Part shown: positions 40,801-50,900 of the stretch, piece by piece
How positions within the stretch are numbered: position 1 is the stretch's first letter
How the letters are laid out: each line of letters starts with the position of its first letter
NCBI GenBank assembly: GCA_009859145.1
Contig: VRVR01000022.1
Span: 248,001 to 312,000 of the forward strand
DNA from: Andalucia godoyi
Taxonomy: Eukaryota > Discoba > Jakobea > Jakobida > Andaluciidae
Reading direction: 5' to 3'
Length of the DNA: 64,000 nucleotides
Notes under the pieces: model-generated
What the model saw: the letters and a program-made list of their open reading frames with translations, nothing else
Database searches by the model: none
Told to the model about the DNA's origin: nothing
Program-made: the position numbers and the translations under genes

Positions 40801-43800
40801 CACGATTCGGCTTTTCAGAGACAACAACGGCAGCCTGCGATGCAGATGATGATGAAGCTTCTGCTTCAGCACCAGCAGCACTGTTTGTCTCGGCTTTTTC
40901 ATCCTTGATGACTGCAGCCTGAGCAGCATTTTCAACATCCGCCACAGAGCTCAGAGACGCTGCCGCTGCTTCAGTCTGCGCCTCGGACTCTGCTGCATGA
41001 GCAACCAACTCTGGAGCACTGCAGACCTCGGACGGCTTTTCAGTTTCGAATTGCTCCTTGTACGCAGCAGCAGCCTGTTCACGAGCAATGACCTTGCTGA
41101 AGTCTCCAATGCATTCGCGGTAGCGCTCCGCGCTGAGTTCATAAACAAGTGGCAGCACAACTGCGTCCGCATGCTGGTGATACAAGAACGCAAGAATCTC
41201 CGCAGCAAGTGCTTTTCCACTCTTCTGCATTGCATCATTATCGTTCGCAAACTCCAAACCTGCGGAGACATCGACGAGAATGGACACAACACGAGGAAGA
41301 TTGACCTGCTCCTCATCCTCCGCCAGAGGGGCTTCAGCAAACGACTGCCACATCTTTCGCACTTCGCTGGCGGCTCCATTGACCGAAAAGAAAGTTGTGC
41401 TCACCGACAACAACGTAGTGACCATGTAGGTCGAGTCCTTCGCGTATGTCGACAATCCAATGTTCCCAAGCCACGGGGTGACGATAGGAATCATCCACGC
41501 ACAGGGTTTGCGGGATTCGATCATTCGCATAAAAGCGTCCTTCACAATGGTCAGCGACAACGGCTTCAGCTTCAAGTTCGATGCCAGCAATCGAGACACC
41601 AGAGAGGCGTGCTTTCGTACAGACTCGATATGTCCAGAGGAGAACACCAGACGGAAATACTGGAGATCGTCCAGCAGGGTAGCAGCACGGAAGATCTTCA
41701 CGACAATGCACAACGATTCGTAAGCAGCCAGGTGAATCTCTCGCGCCTCATGATTCAAGAACCACAAGAGCAAGACAATCACCGAAGACAACACATCATC
41801 GGATAAATGAATACGACTCTCAAGGGCACCAATGTCAATTTCTGGGAAAGCGACGTATGTGTTTTGTGTGAACGCAAGAATGAGGTCGTGCACTTGACGA
41901 TGCTCGTCTAGACCACTCAGCGGGGCCGGAGGTGCATTTCCAAGCGTGGACTCAAAGCCAGAGGCATCAAACTTTGCGGGAACAAATACTCGGGACAGAG
42001 CTCGAAGCAAGGCACACCGATGAGCTTCTTCCTCAGCAGTTGAATCCTTGTCCAAAGAGTCGTACATGACCTTGAGCAACTGGTGCAGCAAGATGGCAGA
42101 GTTGTTATTCAGAATCAAGGCGTCAATCACATGATACCTCAAATATTCCAAATCGATCCACTGATCCAGCTTTTCGTTGCTCTCCTCTAAAATACGACCA
42201 AAATGCGGGACAATAGAAAGAGCAATATGCGCCTCCTTCACAATAGCAGACGCCAGCACGTCCATAGTAGACAACGTCGATTGTTTGACAGCAGCGTCCT
42301 TTTCTTTGGACTGTACGAGCGTCGCCGCCTGCGAGCACCGCGGATCAAAAGGAGAAGCCTGTCGAATCCGGCCGATCGGCAACAGCATCTGCACAAGAAG
42401 ACGTCGAAGCTCCACAGTGGACTCGGGAAGCACAGACAAAACCTGCTCCAACGACACAATCAAATCAAAAGCTGACACCAATTCGACTACCGCAGTAGCA
42501 GCATACTTGGACACCGGGCCACGGTGAAACGACGAAATGCGACCGACGTCCTCAAAGGTGATTGCTGTTAATCTCTGCCAACTCTGAAGAATCATTCGCA
42601 GGGCGGCGTCGGCGTTGGACGGCAAAACGTTGAACGCCACATCGCGCATGACCGGGAGAGAGAGCAACACGAGGCGATCGCCGTTCTTCTTGCGCATCTT
42701 GGACAGCGATTGAACTGAAGACTGCGGTACAGACTTGATCACAGGAGTCGATGATCCTCCACGCTCCTCGCGAATACCAAACAGGCGCTGCAAAACAGAC
42801 AGCGACAGCGACGAATGAGTAGATGCCAATGCAAACGAAGCGGCGTAACGCACCCAAGTGACATCAGCAGTAAGCAGCGGTAGCACTGTTTCCACCAGGG
42901 AATCAAAGAACGCAGATTCCGGAACAGAATCTGCTCCAGCCCGTTCGGCTGTGGTCTTCGATCCAGGGGCTTCCTCGACTTGGTCTGAGAACGAGACATG
43001 CTTGCGTGAGTCTGACGAGGAAAGAGGGGTGCCCGGCGCTGCCGCTTCCGGTTCCGTCTTCTCTTGGACGGGAGTCGATCGCTGAACAGAGGTCGAAGAG
43101 AATAAAAAGCAAAGCCCCCAAAAGAACATCAAGGCGTAATGAGACCCAAAAATACCTTTTGCCTTATTCTGCTTTTCCGATTTCTGCAATTGCTCTTCGC
43201 TCAAAGGCACTTCTGGTAGCAACGCAAGGCGTTTCAAGACTCGATCACGAGCCAATCTGGCGATATCGACCTTGACATCACACAACAGTTCACGAAGAAC
43301 GTACCCATATAGCAAAGTGTTGTCAGTATCCAATGCAGCAAACAGCGGAGCTGGCTCTGATTCCATTTGGTCCTGCAGAACCTTGAAGTACGGGTCGGCG
43401 ACTGCATTCACACGATACGCATTTTGAAGCTCCGGCGTAGAATGCACGACAATCGGACGGTCAACGACGATTCTATTGTTTGCATCATCGATCAGACACT
43501 TGTTGAACGCACGAAGAACAAGTTCCTTCTGCCACTCCGATTCTAGTTTCACGGGCAGCCGCTGGCGGACCTGAGAACTGGCCATGGCTGCTACTTGCTC
43601 CAGAACACGAAGGGCGAGACGTCGTACGACACCAGAGTGATGTGCGAGGAACGGCAAGCAAGACCCGTAAATCTTGTCAACCAAAGCATCAGAAGGCCCA
43701 TTTGTTGATGAATAGTCCGATGAGCGATGCCAGAGGTTCAGAAAACACAGAACGTTGTCCAGCAAGGTAGAGACGCAGGATTCGGAAGCATATGCGTCGT

Positions 43801-46180
43801 TCTGAAGCAGAAGCACCGTTTGTTCCACAATAGTCGAACGCTGCTGTGACGAATTTTTCGCAACAAGAGATTGGAGAGCGTGGGACGTTGCAATCGCAAA
43901 AAGCGTCTCAAAATGAACCAAAAACCGTCCGAGAAATTCTCCCCTCTCGAACAGCATCGAGTCTGGAGTGTGGACAGCGGAAAGGCAGCGAACTGCTTCC
44001 ACATAAATTCGCAGATACCGCAGCTTGTCTTTGGTAATGCTGCCACGCAAAACATTGGCTTGTACTTGTTTTGCGCGGTCAGAACGAGAAAGGGTTTGTT
44101 CTGGCACGCGAGCGTCGTACTGATAGATATCTTTGACGAACTTCTGCTGTGCCTTGAAATACGAAGATCGGTCTTCGAGGCTGTCCGTCGTAGAAATCGG
44201 CATTCGTTTCTTCCCTTCCGAGCCGAATGCCACGTTCTCCCATACCGATACGACATTTTCCAAGGACGCATGGTCAGAAACTGCCCTGGAGTTCTTCACA
44301 TGAAACTCAATCTTCAAATCCTCATCTTCCTCCGCACTGGCTGCAGAAGACGGAATGCTTTCCGATGATTCTTCTTTTTCCGAGCGCTCGGCAAACATAC
44401 GAAGCGCCTCGGTTTCAAAGGAATCCGATTGATAGTAGGTTACGGGCACGTACTCGGGAACAACAGACACTCCCGAGTTCCATCCACCAATCTCACGATC
44501 GCACAGCGGCAACAAAAACACCACGGCCGTTGAAAGCAGCCCTTTCAAACTTTCAGTGGCCTCGACGCTGAAGCTCATCAAATGGTCCACAACACGGTTG
44601 TCTAGAACTGCTCGAAGAGCACGAATTCCAACTGCATATGCCTCGTGAGACTCCTTCGGCTTGTCCTTCGCAAGAAGCGTGTGAAACACTGTCTTGCCCA
44701 AGGGCAAGCTCTGCAGCGTGATCGTGACCAAAATGTCCACGTACAATCCGTGATGCAGAAGTGAATCAAACAATGATTTCTTGCCAACAAACAGAAGGTC
44801 AATAAACGTCGTCAATCGACTATCCAAGGAGTTCAAGTCATCATCATATCGACTGCGAAGACCAGCAAAAGAAGGAAAGCCCGAGTCGACTGCATCGTCA
44901 TCACCCTCAGTGGATTCTCCATCCGACTCGACGTCTTCTGCGCCCAACTGCACACTTCCCGCGGGAGCTGCACCGGAAGCTGCAGGCTTCTGGAACATAG
45001 AGTTACGTCGACCCTTGACGAACGAATTTCGAGGAGCAACAACGTTTGGTGAAGGCAACGAGGAGCCGTCGTCTGCAGAGGCGGCGGCTGAGGACGAATA
45101 CACGACACTCTCCAGCGAATTCTTATCAAGAGTCACAGACAATGCCAAATACGATGGCAATTTATCATTGGACACGTGCCTGCCCCGCAAAAACGTAAGA
45201 ATGCCTTCCAAGACAGCCGCCATTTGCTTCTTTGAACCATAGTACGAAGATACGGATTTTTTGAACAAAAGGAAGAGGCGCTCAAATTCTGTGCGCGGAG
45301 CATGCGCCAAGCAAACAGCCATGATTTGCAGACCCATTTCCAGAGTGTCGTCTGACTTGATCCATTTTGCGGCAAGAGTGGAGATCATGTTGAGGAGCAC
45401 GTCATCCAGAAACACGCCCGGCTGCAAGCCGTTCACTGCTGAGAACATTGCGAATGCAAAAGGATGTCTGGTTTTCTTCGAAACGTCGATGCAGACAAGG
45501 CAGTTCCGGATGAAGGATGTCAGAGAAGAAGAGTCCTGTGCAGACATTATACGCAAATCTACTCGGGAAATGATTTTGCAAGCCTTCAGCAGATCCACAT
45601 CTCCAATTTGTTTGATGCTTCCTGGCTGGAACATTGCAGCCCACTTATCCAGAACGGCTGCAGAGGACCATCTCGACAAACCTTCCAGAAGCAAAACAAG
45701 AGATTCAGAATGCGTCGAATACATGCTGAATCCGAGATCAAGAATGCTTCGAACGAGCGAGGCAGGAATGTCAGCTGCAGGCGCTGCATGAGCGATAACA
45801 GCCAGTGTGTCAACTGCAACCCGCGACAAATACGATTTCACAATCATGGCATCATGCTGACCTTTTGAATCATAGTGTGGACATGACAGCAATGCAGCAG
45901 ACACGAGAGGGCTTGAGACATCTGCAAACGTCAAATATGTTGCCGCAAATGTCGCCGGAGAGGCCTTTGCAGCGCTGGAGAGAGTTCGAAGATGCGTGAA
46001 GTAGCCTTTTGAAGACGGGAACGACTGCCAAAGCTGCGCATCAAAGACCTCTCTCGTGAGCTTCTTGTTCTTCTTATCTGGAACATATGGAACAGAGAGC
46101 AAGGTGTCCATTTCCCGGCTCAGAATAGAAAGCAGTGTCGCCGCCAACGACTGCGCGGTATGTGTAGCAAGCGTCGGCAT
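37820..46180 (-). CDS. Giant helical-repeat protein with C-terminal RGS domain
   Basis: The 2786-residue protein is the largest in the window. Most of it consists of leucine-rich alpha-helical segments that look like HEAT/armadillo repeats, broken by disordered S/E/A-rich linkers near residues 380-420, 1010-1060, 1760-1790 and 2460-2640. The last 130 or so residues (from about 2655) read as an RGS domain: LLMILNDRHMCQYFQSFVE, LNFYNSVREFQQE, FDTININEATRRHIL, and NLFDSAVEEVRRDMEQSMFPLFLQSREY. RGS domains accelerate GTP hydrolysis on G-alpha or act as binding modules. I do not recognise a family with this combination. The hydrophobic stretch encoded at about 43082-43155 may be an unspliced intron (see findings). 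The ATG at 46180 is the first in frame. Confidence 0.7.
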   Translation of the reverse strand: MPTLATHTAQSLAATLLSILSREMDTLLSVPYVPDKKNKKLTREVFDAQLWQSFPSSKGYFTHLRTLSSAAKASPATFAATYLTFADVSSPLVSAALLSCPHYDSKGQHDAMIVKSYLSRVAVDTLAVIAHAAPAADIPASLVRSILDLGFSMYSTHSESLVLLLEGLSRWSSAAVLDKWAAMFQPGSIKQIGDVDLLKACKIISRVDLRIMSAQDSSSLTSFIRNCLVCIDVSKKTRHPFAFAMFSAVNGLQPGVFLDDVLLNMISTLAAKWIKSDDTLEMGLQIMAVCLAHAPRTEFERLFLLFKKSVSSYYGSKKQMAAVLEGILTFLRGRHVSNDKLPSYLALSVTLDKNSLESVVYSSSAAASADDGSSLPSPNVVAPRNSFVKGRRNSMFQKPAASGAAPAGSVQLGAEDVESDGESTEGDDDAVDSGFPSFAGLRSRYDDDLNSLDSRLTTFIDLLFVGKKSLFDSLLHHGLYVDILVTITLQSLPLGKTVFHTLLAKDKPKESHEAYAVGIRALRAVLDNRVVDHLMSFSVEATESLKGLLSTAVVFLLPLCDREIGGWNSGVSVVPEYVPVTYYQSDSFETEALRMFAERSEKEESSESIPSSAASAEEDEDLKIEFHVKNSRAVSDHASLENVVSVWENVAFGSEGKKRMPISTTDSLEDRSSYFKAQQKFVKDIYQYDARVPEQTLSRSDRAKQVQANVLRGSITKDKLRYLRIYVEAVRCLSAVHTPDSMLFERGEFLGRFLVHFETLFAIATSHALQSLVAKNSSQQRSTIVEQTVLLLQNDAYASESCVSTLLDNVLCFLNLWHRSSDYSSTNGPSDALVDKIYGSCLPFLAHHSGVVRRLALRVLEQVAAMASSQVRQRLPVKLESEWQKELVLRAFNKCLIDDANNRIVVDRPIVVHSTPELQNAYRVNAVADPYFKVLQDQMESEPAPLFAALDTDNTLLYGYVLRELLCDVKVDIARLARDRVLKRLALLPEVPLSEEQLQKSEKQNKAKGIFGSHYALMFFWGLCFLFSSTSVQRSTPVQEKTEPEAAAPGTPLSSSDSRKHVSFSDQVEEAPGSKTTAERAGADSVPESAFFDSLVETVLPLLTADVTWVRYAASFALASTHSSLSLSVLQRLFGIREERGGSSTPVIKSVPQSSVQSLSKMRKKNGDRLVLLSLPVMRDVAFNVLPSNADAALRMILQSWQRLTAITFEDVGRISSFHRGPVSKYAATAVVELVSAFDLIVSLEQVLSVLPESTVELRRLLVQMLLPIGRIRQASPFDPRCSQAATLVQSKEKDAAVKQSTLSTMDVLASAIVKEAHIALSIVPHFGRILEESNEKLDQWIDLEYLRYHVIDALILNNNSAILLHQLLKVMYDSLDKDSTAEEEAHRCALLRALSRVFVPAKFDASGFESTLGNAPPAPLSGLDEHRQVHDLILAFTQNTYVAFPEIDIGALESRIHLSDDVLSSVIVLLLWFLNHEAREIHLAAYESLCIVVKIFRAATLLDDLQYFRLVFSSGHIESVRKHASLVSRLLASNLKLKPLSLTIVKDAFMRMIESRKPCAWMIPIVTPWLGNIGLSTYAKDSTYMVTTLLSVSTTFFSVNGAASEVRKMWQSFAEAPLAEDEEQVNLPRVVSILVDVSAGLEFANDNDAMQKSGKALAAEILAFLYHQHADAVVLPLVYELSAERYRECIGDFSKVIAREQAAAAYKEQFETEKPSEVCSAPELVAHAAESEAQTEAAAASLSSVADVENAAQAAVIKDEKAETNSAAGAEAEASSSSASQAAVVVSEKPNRAEFVKNFVAAARRRHIDSVDQALQHWRCRCAVVLQTLVDLACDTNHFAALQKRLHVCILFALIHADDRHIDASQVRMFLSNVMMAQASEFQGSEASRATALRSYAFLLQQPNVRFAWSSSEVDPSKGPVVFVDEFVRVLVQTMSGSSQSVSPYFVELLGHESLQFAFPSSSRVVLPDHAVHAHHRICLKALAVFRSVLRPMNSRVLFLVQTHLLRAIQAAERSLRKAERAKPRSTTKRRLLWKILALGTSESAFAPSLLRAIECARVLTAAAQDLSKRNVLHESPAMLSSSIALMRSFVHSVVKRSQQPSQVTASQLLYRSAIPLLDTIAQDSICFETFFNMNRPNGIDLVADWKVPVCSLGSSSAATSLFDGIQPLLLPALADVGNECEPLALRLLVTFAQAFSPRYVQVVPSSCASIHPTVFQYVTTLIALTPSILRLSLGNRKDVEGVCLDVAFAMEQHQGTIDGLSPDIVDGWFSAIKALRAFASQDPASRLSSQTFSKRLASAIMSLLGDDASSPMWLYIGQILGVILPPLGARSPIFDQRSLQLEMLFRWTRSLLESMGEAYRPTLVVAFRPLLSRLDQQFWSWCSRYASSAERVRASALLLLQVALPRDSDDAVVEDGAVLFSEMLEPTVDALQAAVLFLSREFDDPNLSSAIPKEAVSLRPVSPNLLSDGAAESPKALAPRVAAVSARVKRERSFSKSQERMPRPRSHANQPLSPGSPSASNSSSSASPFQREISEKLLRLNLEKRDLPVSTQHPPSPQQPTPSLTSSVVAPPAYKFNPDDDEEEASVEAAAPQRAAPTSQSRSSQEANKNEIEIVLDDDEEEAVVPLKQLQHANHHHSSSASNARSSSSANAKSSASALLMILNDRHMCQYFQSFVENNFDPDGLNFYNSVREFQQESAVPRSALKSRVIIERFISLDSFDTININEATRRHILSLYQASSSNPPRNLFDSAVEEVRRDMEQSMFPLFLQSREYAEMIESGRVP

Positions 46181-46724
46181 TCTAGATCTTTTCTCTGTGT
46201 CGCGCTCTTGACGTCTGACCAAAGACTAACCAACAAAAAAAGACGACGAGAAACTAGCCCACAGAAAAGAAAGAAAAAAGAGACGAAAAAGAGAAAGGGA
46301 TGAAAATATTATTACGCAGAGGACGAAACTAACACTTTTAAAAAAAGAGACGAGAAGAAGTAGGAAGAAGAAGAAACAAATAGAAGATGAAAATGCAAAA
46401 CAAAATAAAATACGATGAAAAGGAATACACATAAAACGAGAAAACCTTTTTGCCAAGCGAGAGGAAGACGATGTGGGGCAGCGGGGCCTTTCGTGGGAGC
46501 ACGGTCGACCGTTGAATAATAGCAACACGTCATTGTCATGCAACACGTTTTGTTTCACAGGGAATTCGTGCTTACGCACGCTCGGCCAAAATTCAGCCGG
46601 TGACACAGGCTCTGCATTTTCGACACTCTTTAACGCAGCATCCGTGGCCATCTATTCTATCATTCGTTGGTTTCACTTTTTTGGTTTCACTTTTTTATTC
46701 AAATAGGGGCGTGGGTGCGCTGGG
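46181..46724. other. Gene-poor stretch upstream of the RGS-protein gene
   Basis: Purine-rich AGAAGAAGA tracts dominate 46230-46450. On the minus strand, 46226-46651 is an ATG-initiated 141-codon frame. Its first 70 residues look protein-like but match nothing I recognise, and the rest is low complexity. I do not call it a gene. Confidence 0.3.
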
Positions 46725-47054
46725 ATGACGCATTCGCCTGCGCCTACGCCTACGCCGCTCGATACACGGCCTCCTAGGTCCCGCAGACCTCCTAAGAGAC
46801 CACGTGTCACTACGCCTACCGCCTCTTCCTCTCGTGTCTCCAGTTGCGTCAATCGCTGCAACTGAGGACACGAAAGCGCCTGCTGCTAGGGCCGCCAGAC
46901 TCAAAATGCACCCTTCTCAGGAACAACGTGTCACGCTGAGAAAGTGGCTCACAGATTGATCGAGATTGAGGACGGAGCGCGGAACATCTATCTGAAGAGC
47001 GCCGTGAGCTGTGTTGGGGCCTATCCCCTTCGCGGCAACGGGATGCAAGGTTGA
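46725..47054 (+). pseudogene. Decayed TnpB/Fanzor element, copy 1 (internally deleted)
   Basis: This is a broken remnant of a eukaryotic TnpB (Fanzor) RNA-guided nuclease. An ATG at 46725 opens an S/T/P-rich basic segment with an NLS-like PPKRPRV. In another frame, 46888-46956 encodes ARAARLK-MHPSQEQRVTLRKWLTD, the N-terminal TnpB helix pattern (P[ST].EQ...L..W). Directly adjoining, IDRD (46955-46966, frame 2) and DGARNIYLKSA (46971-47003, frame 3) reproduce the RuvC-III motif DRD-x-NGARN once a single base near 46969 is disregarded. The zinc ribbon and the catalytic RuvC-I and RuvC-II parts are missing, so the N-terminus is fused straight to the C-terminus. The frame ends with TGA at 47052-47054. 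It cannot encode an active nuclease. Confidence 0.65.
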
Positions 47055-47085
47055 ATATGCATGTCTACTCGTAGATATGCATGTT
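47054..47085 (+). other. 15-bp hairpin at the stop of Fanzor remnant 1
   Basis: Arms 47054-47068 and 47071-47085 pair over 15 positions with two G-U pairs and a two-base loop. The core is ATGCATGTCTAC facing GTAGATATGCAT. It begins on the last base of the stop codon. TnpB and Fanzor guide RNAs overlap or follow the 3' end of the gene, so this could be a remnant of such a structure. Confidence 0.5.
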
Positions 47086-47086
47086 G

Positions 47087-47968
47087 AGTGTATAATGTAG
47101 GCGTTTTTGTGCATCAACATTGAACATCAAACAATGTCATATCTGCCCCTCTGTTCGGCCCCGATGTTCCTACCGTAGTCAAGTCTAGCATTTCTTGATT
47201 CTTCACTTTTTGCTGTTCTATTCTTGCTGAGCAAGCTGCGGATGATCATCAAATCACGACGATGTGATCGCTTTGCGTTCGGAATGCGCTTTCAAGTCAG
47301 AGAACAAGAAGGAACAAAGGCAAAAAGCGTCGTCAGGCGCGATGGGCAACACCGCCGACCACATTCTGTTTCCTCCAACGTTTCAATTTTTGAATGTTGA
47401 ATCGCTTGGGAAATATGCTGGCTGCAATGCCCGTCTGACGCAGAGCAATCTGCATTGAGGAGTTGGTGCTCGCCCCAAATATAAATAAATAAATAGATTT
47501 AAGAAACCCGTGTGGCTTGGATCTGCGTTTGGTGACAGCAAGCTAGCATCTTGGATCGACCTGTCAGTGACAATTGATTCTACATGTCAGCGTAATTAAA
47601 AAAATGTAACTTGAGTCGCCAAAAGGAAATAAGCGGGGCAATCGGGACTCCCTCAAACTAAAAACACAAAAAGAAAAAAGCAGAAAGGAAACCACAACAG
47701 GTTGATGCAAGGATCCCCTATGGCGGGAGGGAAGGAATCATTCACGGGGTTCTCTCGAGGCCCAGAAACCTCTCGTGCTTTCTTCTCTGCGGTATGCTTT
47801 CATTGACAATGATGATCTGGGTTGCCCGCTATCGTGTCTCATTTTGCCCTTGTCTTCTTTCTTCTTTCTTTCTTTTTTTTTCCGCTTCTTCTTCTTCTTC
47901 TTCTTCTTCTTCTTCTTCTTCTTCCTATTATTTGCCAGTGCGATTGAGAGTAACCATCAAACATTAGA
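47087..47968. other. Gene-poor stretch upstream of CC2D2A-like gene
   Basis: This contains an open but non-ATG frame at 47264-47458 with no recognised similarity, a TAAATAAATAAATAGA run near 47484-47497 and a CTT trinucleotide array shortly before the CC2D2A-like start. Part of it may be further degraded element sequence downstream of the Fanzor remnant. No gene is supported. Confidence 0.35.
47885..47923 (+). repeat. (CTT)13 microsatellite
   Basis: Thirteen CTT units lie about 46 bases upstream of the CC2D2A-like ATG, so it is probably in the leader or core promoter. Confidence 0.9.
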
Positions 47969-50900
47969 ATGGGGAAAACCGACAATCTTGATTTCAACGA
48001 AGACGGAACCAATGCGGGAGTCGAAGATTCTCAAGCGAAGGAAGACGCCGAGCTGAAGGTCAAGCTCGCAAAGGCAGAGGAAAAGGACCGCGAAAAAATC
48101 TTGAAAGCGGAGGAGGCTCGAAAGGCCAAGGAAGCGGACAAGGCAGTTGAGGAGTCGAAGCGGAGTGAAGAACTGCGACGGAAAACGGATCGGAGAGTGT
48201 TTAAATGCGTCATTCGCACCGTGCAGCTGCGCAAGATTGCGGAAAAGTGCGATCCATACGTGAAGTTTAAACTTGGAGGCATCAGTACCAAAAAGGAGAC
48301 CAAGCATCTGGATAAAACCGAGGAGGAGAATCGCGAGGCCTTTTTGGCCGTCAAGAAACCAATGAAGAAGTTCAAGACGAAGAAGTTTAAGAATGCTCGG
48401 CGAGGGTCGTCTGTGACGTACAACCAGGTGTTTGTCAAGTACTGGTACGGCACGTATGATGATCTTGAAAAGGAGTTTTTGCGAGTGGAGCTGTGGGACT
48501 GGGACATGTTTACGCGGAATGACTACATGGGCGAAGGAAGGATCAAGCTTTCCGACTTGGCAAACGGAAACGTGCAGCAGCACATGAACATGCTTCCGAG
48601 TCTCCAGCGCTCGAAAGGTAAGCGGAGGGTTGTCGCTGGAGAGGTTGATTTCCAATGCTACTTTCAGGAAGTGTTTGACTTCAAACTGAACTTCTATGAC
48701 TGGGAAGGAAAGAATTTAATTGCTGCTGATTTCGGAGGGACATCGGATCCGTACATTGTGTTTTCGATTCCCCGGTCGTGGTCGAATCCGTTCACAAGAG
48801 GAGTTGCCTGGGGTCGGTCGTGCAAGTCTCCTGTTGTGTCGAATACCCTGTTTCCGAGGTGGGAGGACTGCGGGAATCTGCACTATCGCGGAACTCGCTC
48901 CGAACTGGAAGACGAGGATTTGACGCTCAAAGTCTATGACTGGGACCTGTCTTCAGCCGACGATTTTATCGGGGCTGCTGTGCTTCCTCTTCGCGGAATA
49001 CTTGAATACGGTTTCCTTCAGTGCGGCTTGCTTATCAAGGGAAAAGTGAAGGTTCCCAACCAGGGCAAGAAGAAGGAGTGGAATTTGCCGGCCGGATCCT
49101 TGTCTGGGTACGTTCGTGCGGAAGATCTTCCAATGCATCAACAGTTCGGTGAGCAGGTTACGCTCCGCGATCATCATCGCTATCTTGCTGTTCACATCTC
49201 TCAGTGCACGCAACTACGTGACATCCACATGGGGTATTCGGATCCGTTTGTTGCGGTGGAATGGGATGGCATGAAGCAGGAGACTCGAGTGATTGAGAAG
49301 GAATTGAATCCATACTTTGACGAAGTGTTGTATTTTCCGGTTCGCATGTCCAACGTCGGAGACGTGGAGGAGCTGCGGAAAAAACCACGAATTCGGTTGT
49401 CTGTCTACCATCATGGATCCGCTGGAAATGATTTTCTCGGTACCACGGAGCTGCCGTTGTATGCAATTTTGTTGTCAAAAGTGGAAAAAACGCGCGAGTT
49501 TGACGGCCAGAAGACACGAATGTTCCGCGGCACGATGAAGTTGGCAAACCTCGGATCCATGACGGATTCGACCATTTCTTTCAAAGCGTATTTTGTTCGT
49601 GACTTTCCTCCCGAAATGGTTCTGGAGGAGGACGAGTCGATGCAGTTTAAAGGTGAGGTAGTGGATCGCGATCTGCCCCTCATTTACAGGGAACGCGAGG
49701 AAAAGTGGCGAAACTCGATGTTCAGAGCCGGTATCCGGATCACGGACGGAGAGTTTCCATGCAAGGCCCTTGATGAGCAGCGGGTTTATCGCTTCCTTCC
49801 CACGTTTTTGACTCCCATGGTTCCGCCGCGAGACCTTCGGAACGTCTTGGCTCTTGCACGAATGGTGCAGTGCATCACATGGGCGGAAGACGATGACATT
49901 TACGCAGCGGCACTGGCAAGAACAACCGCTGGAATGCGTGCCGCAATGCAGCAGCAGCCTGTCGTTCCAGGTACAGTGAAGGCGTCGAAGAAGGCAGTGC
50001 AGCAAATTGCTCAGACTCCTGTCTCTGCATCCTCGCAGTCGGTTGATATTTGGACAACTCCCACGTTTTTCTTGTCCGTCCGCAAAGGCGATTCCGAGGA
50101 CCATGCGATTCTCATGGTGAATTTGCTCCTAGGAATGGGCAAGGACGCGTATTTGTGCTACGGGAAATCAAGATCTGGCGTCGATAAGTATGTGTGGGTT
50201 CTTGTTCGGGAAGGCGATGGGTCTGTTCACATGTGGGAAACGACCACGGCTCGAATGTACCGTCTTGGAGATCGCTGGATTGGCCAAGGTTTGACGCAAG
50301 AAGAGGCCGAGGCGTGCGAATTCGGATTGGAAGACGTGGTCCATTATGACAAGAAGACGAAAGACGCCATCCGAAAGTATCGTCGCCGTCTGAAGTCCGT
50401 GATCAAGAAGATGGAAACAGCGAAGAAGAAATCGCTGAAGAAAAACAATGGGGTGGAGGCCGATGTGAGCGCGGCGTCTGTGAAGGACGTGGCAGACGAG
50501 GCGGATGCGAAAGTCGAAGACGACAAGCGGCTCAAGGAACTTGAGGAGATTGCAGAGCGGGGAGATGCGGCAGTAGAGGAGTTTCCAGATGTGGATCGGG
50601 ATGCGCAGGCGGCGTCGAACATGGGCTTGGAAGCCGATGTGGATCAGCCCGAGTTTGAAATGGACGACGAGCCTCAAAACCCCGAAATTGCTGCGAAGGC
50701 TGCTGAAGAGGACGTCAAGGATGAGCAAAAGCGACAGATCGAAGCGAAATTGAAGCGACGCAAGTATGAAGAAGAAGAAGTCAAGAAGAAGGAGCGGAAG
50801 TTGCAGAAGGATCTGAAATCCATATCGAAGGAAGTGTGGACCAAGGACCTCGAAATTTTCGACGATGATGCGATGCTGGATGCAAAGGACATTTTTGCAG

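Noticed and set aside
46226-46651. Minus-strand ATG frame of 141 codons, first 70 residues protein-like
   Set aside because: The second half is low complexity from an AGAAG tract, no known domain is seen, and no splice structure is evident.
47264-47458. Open frame of 64 codons in the gene-poor stretch
   Set aside because: It starts with GTG, is short, and shows no recognised similarity. It may be part of decayed element sequence.
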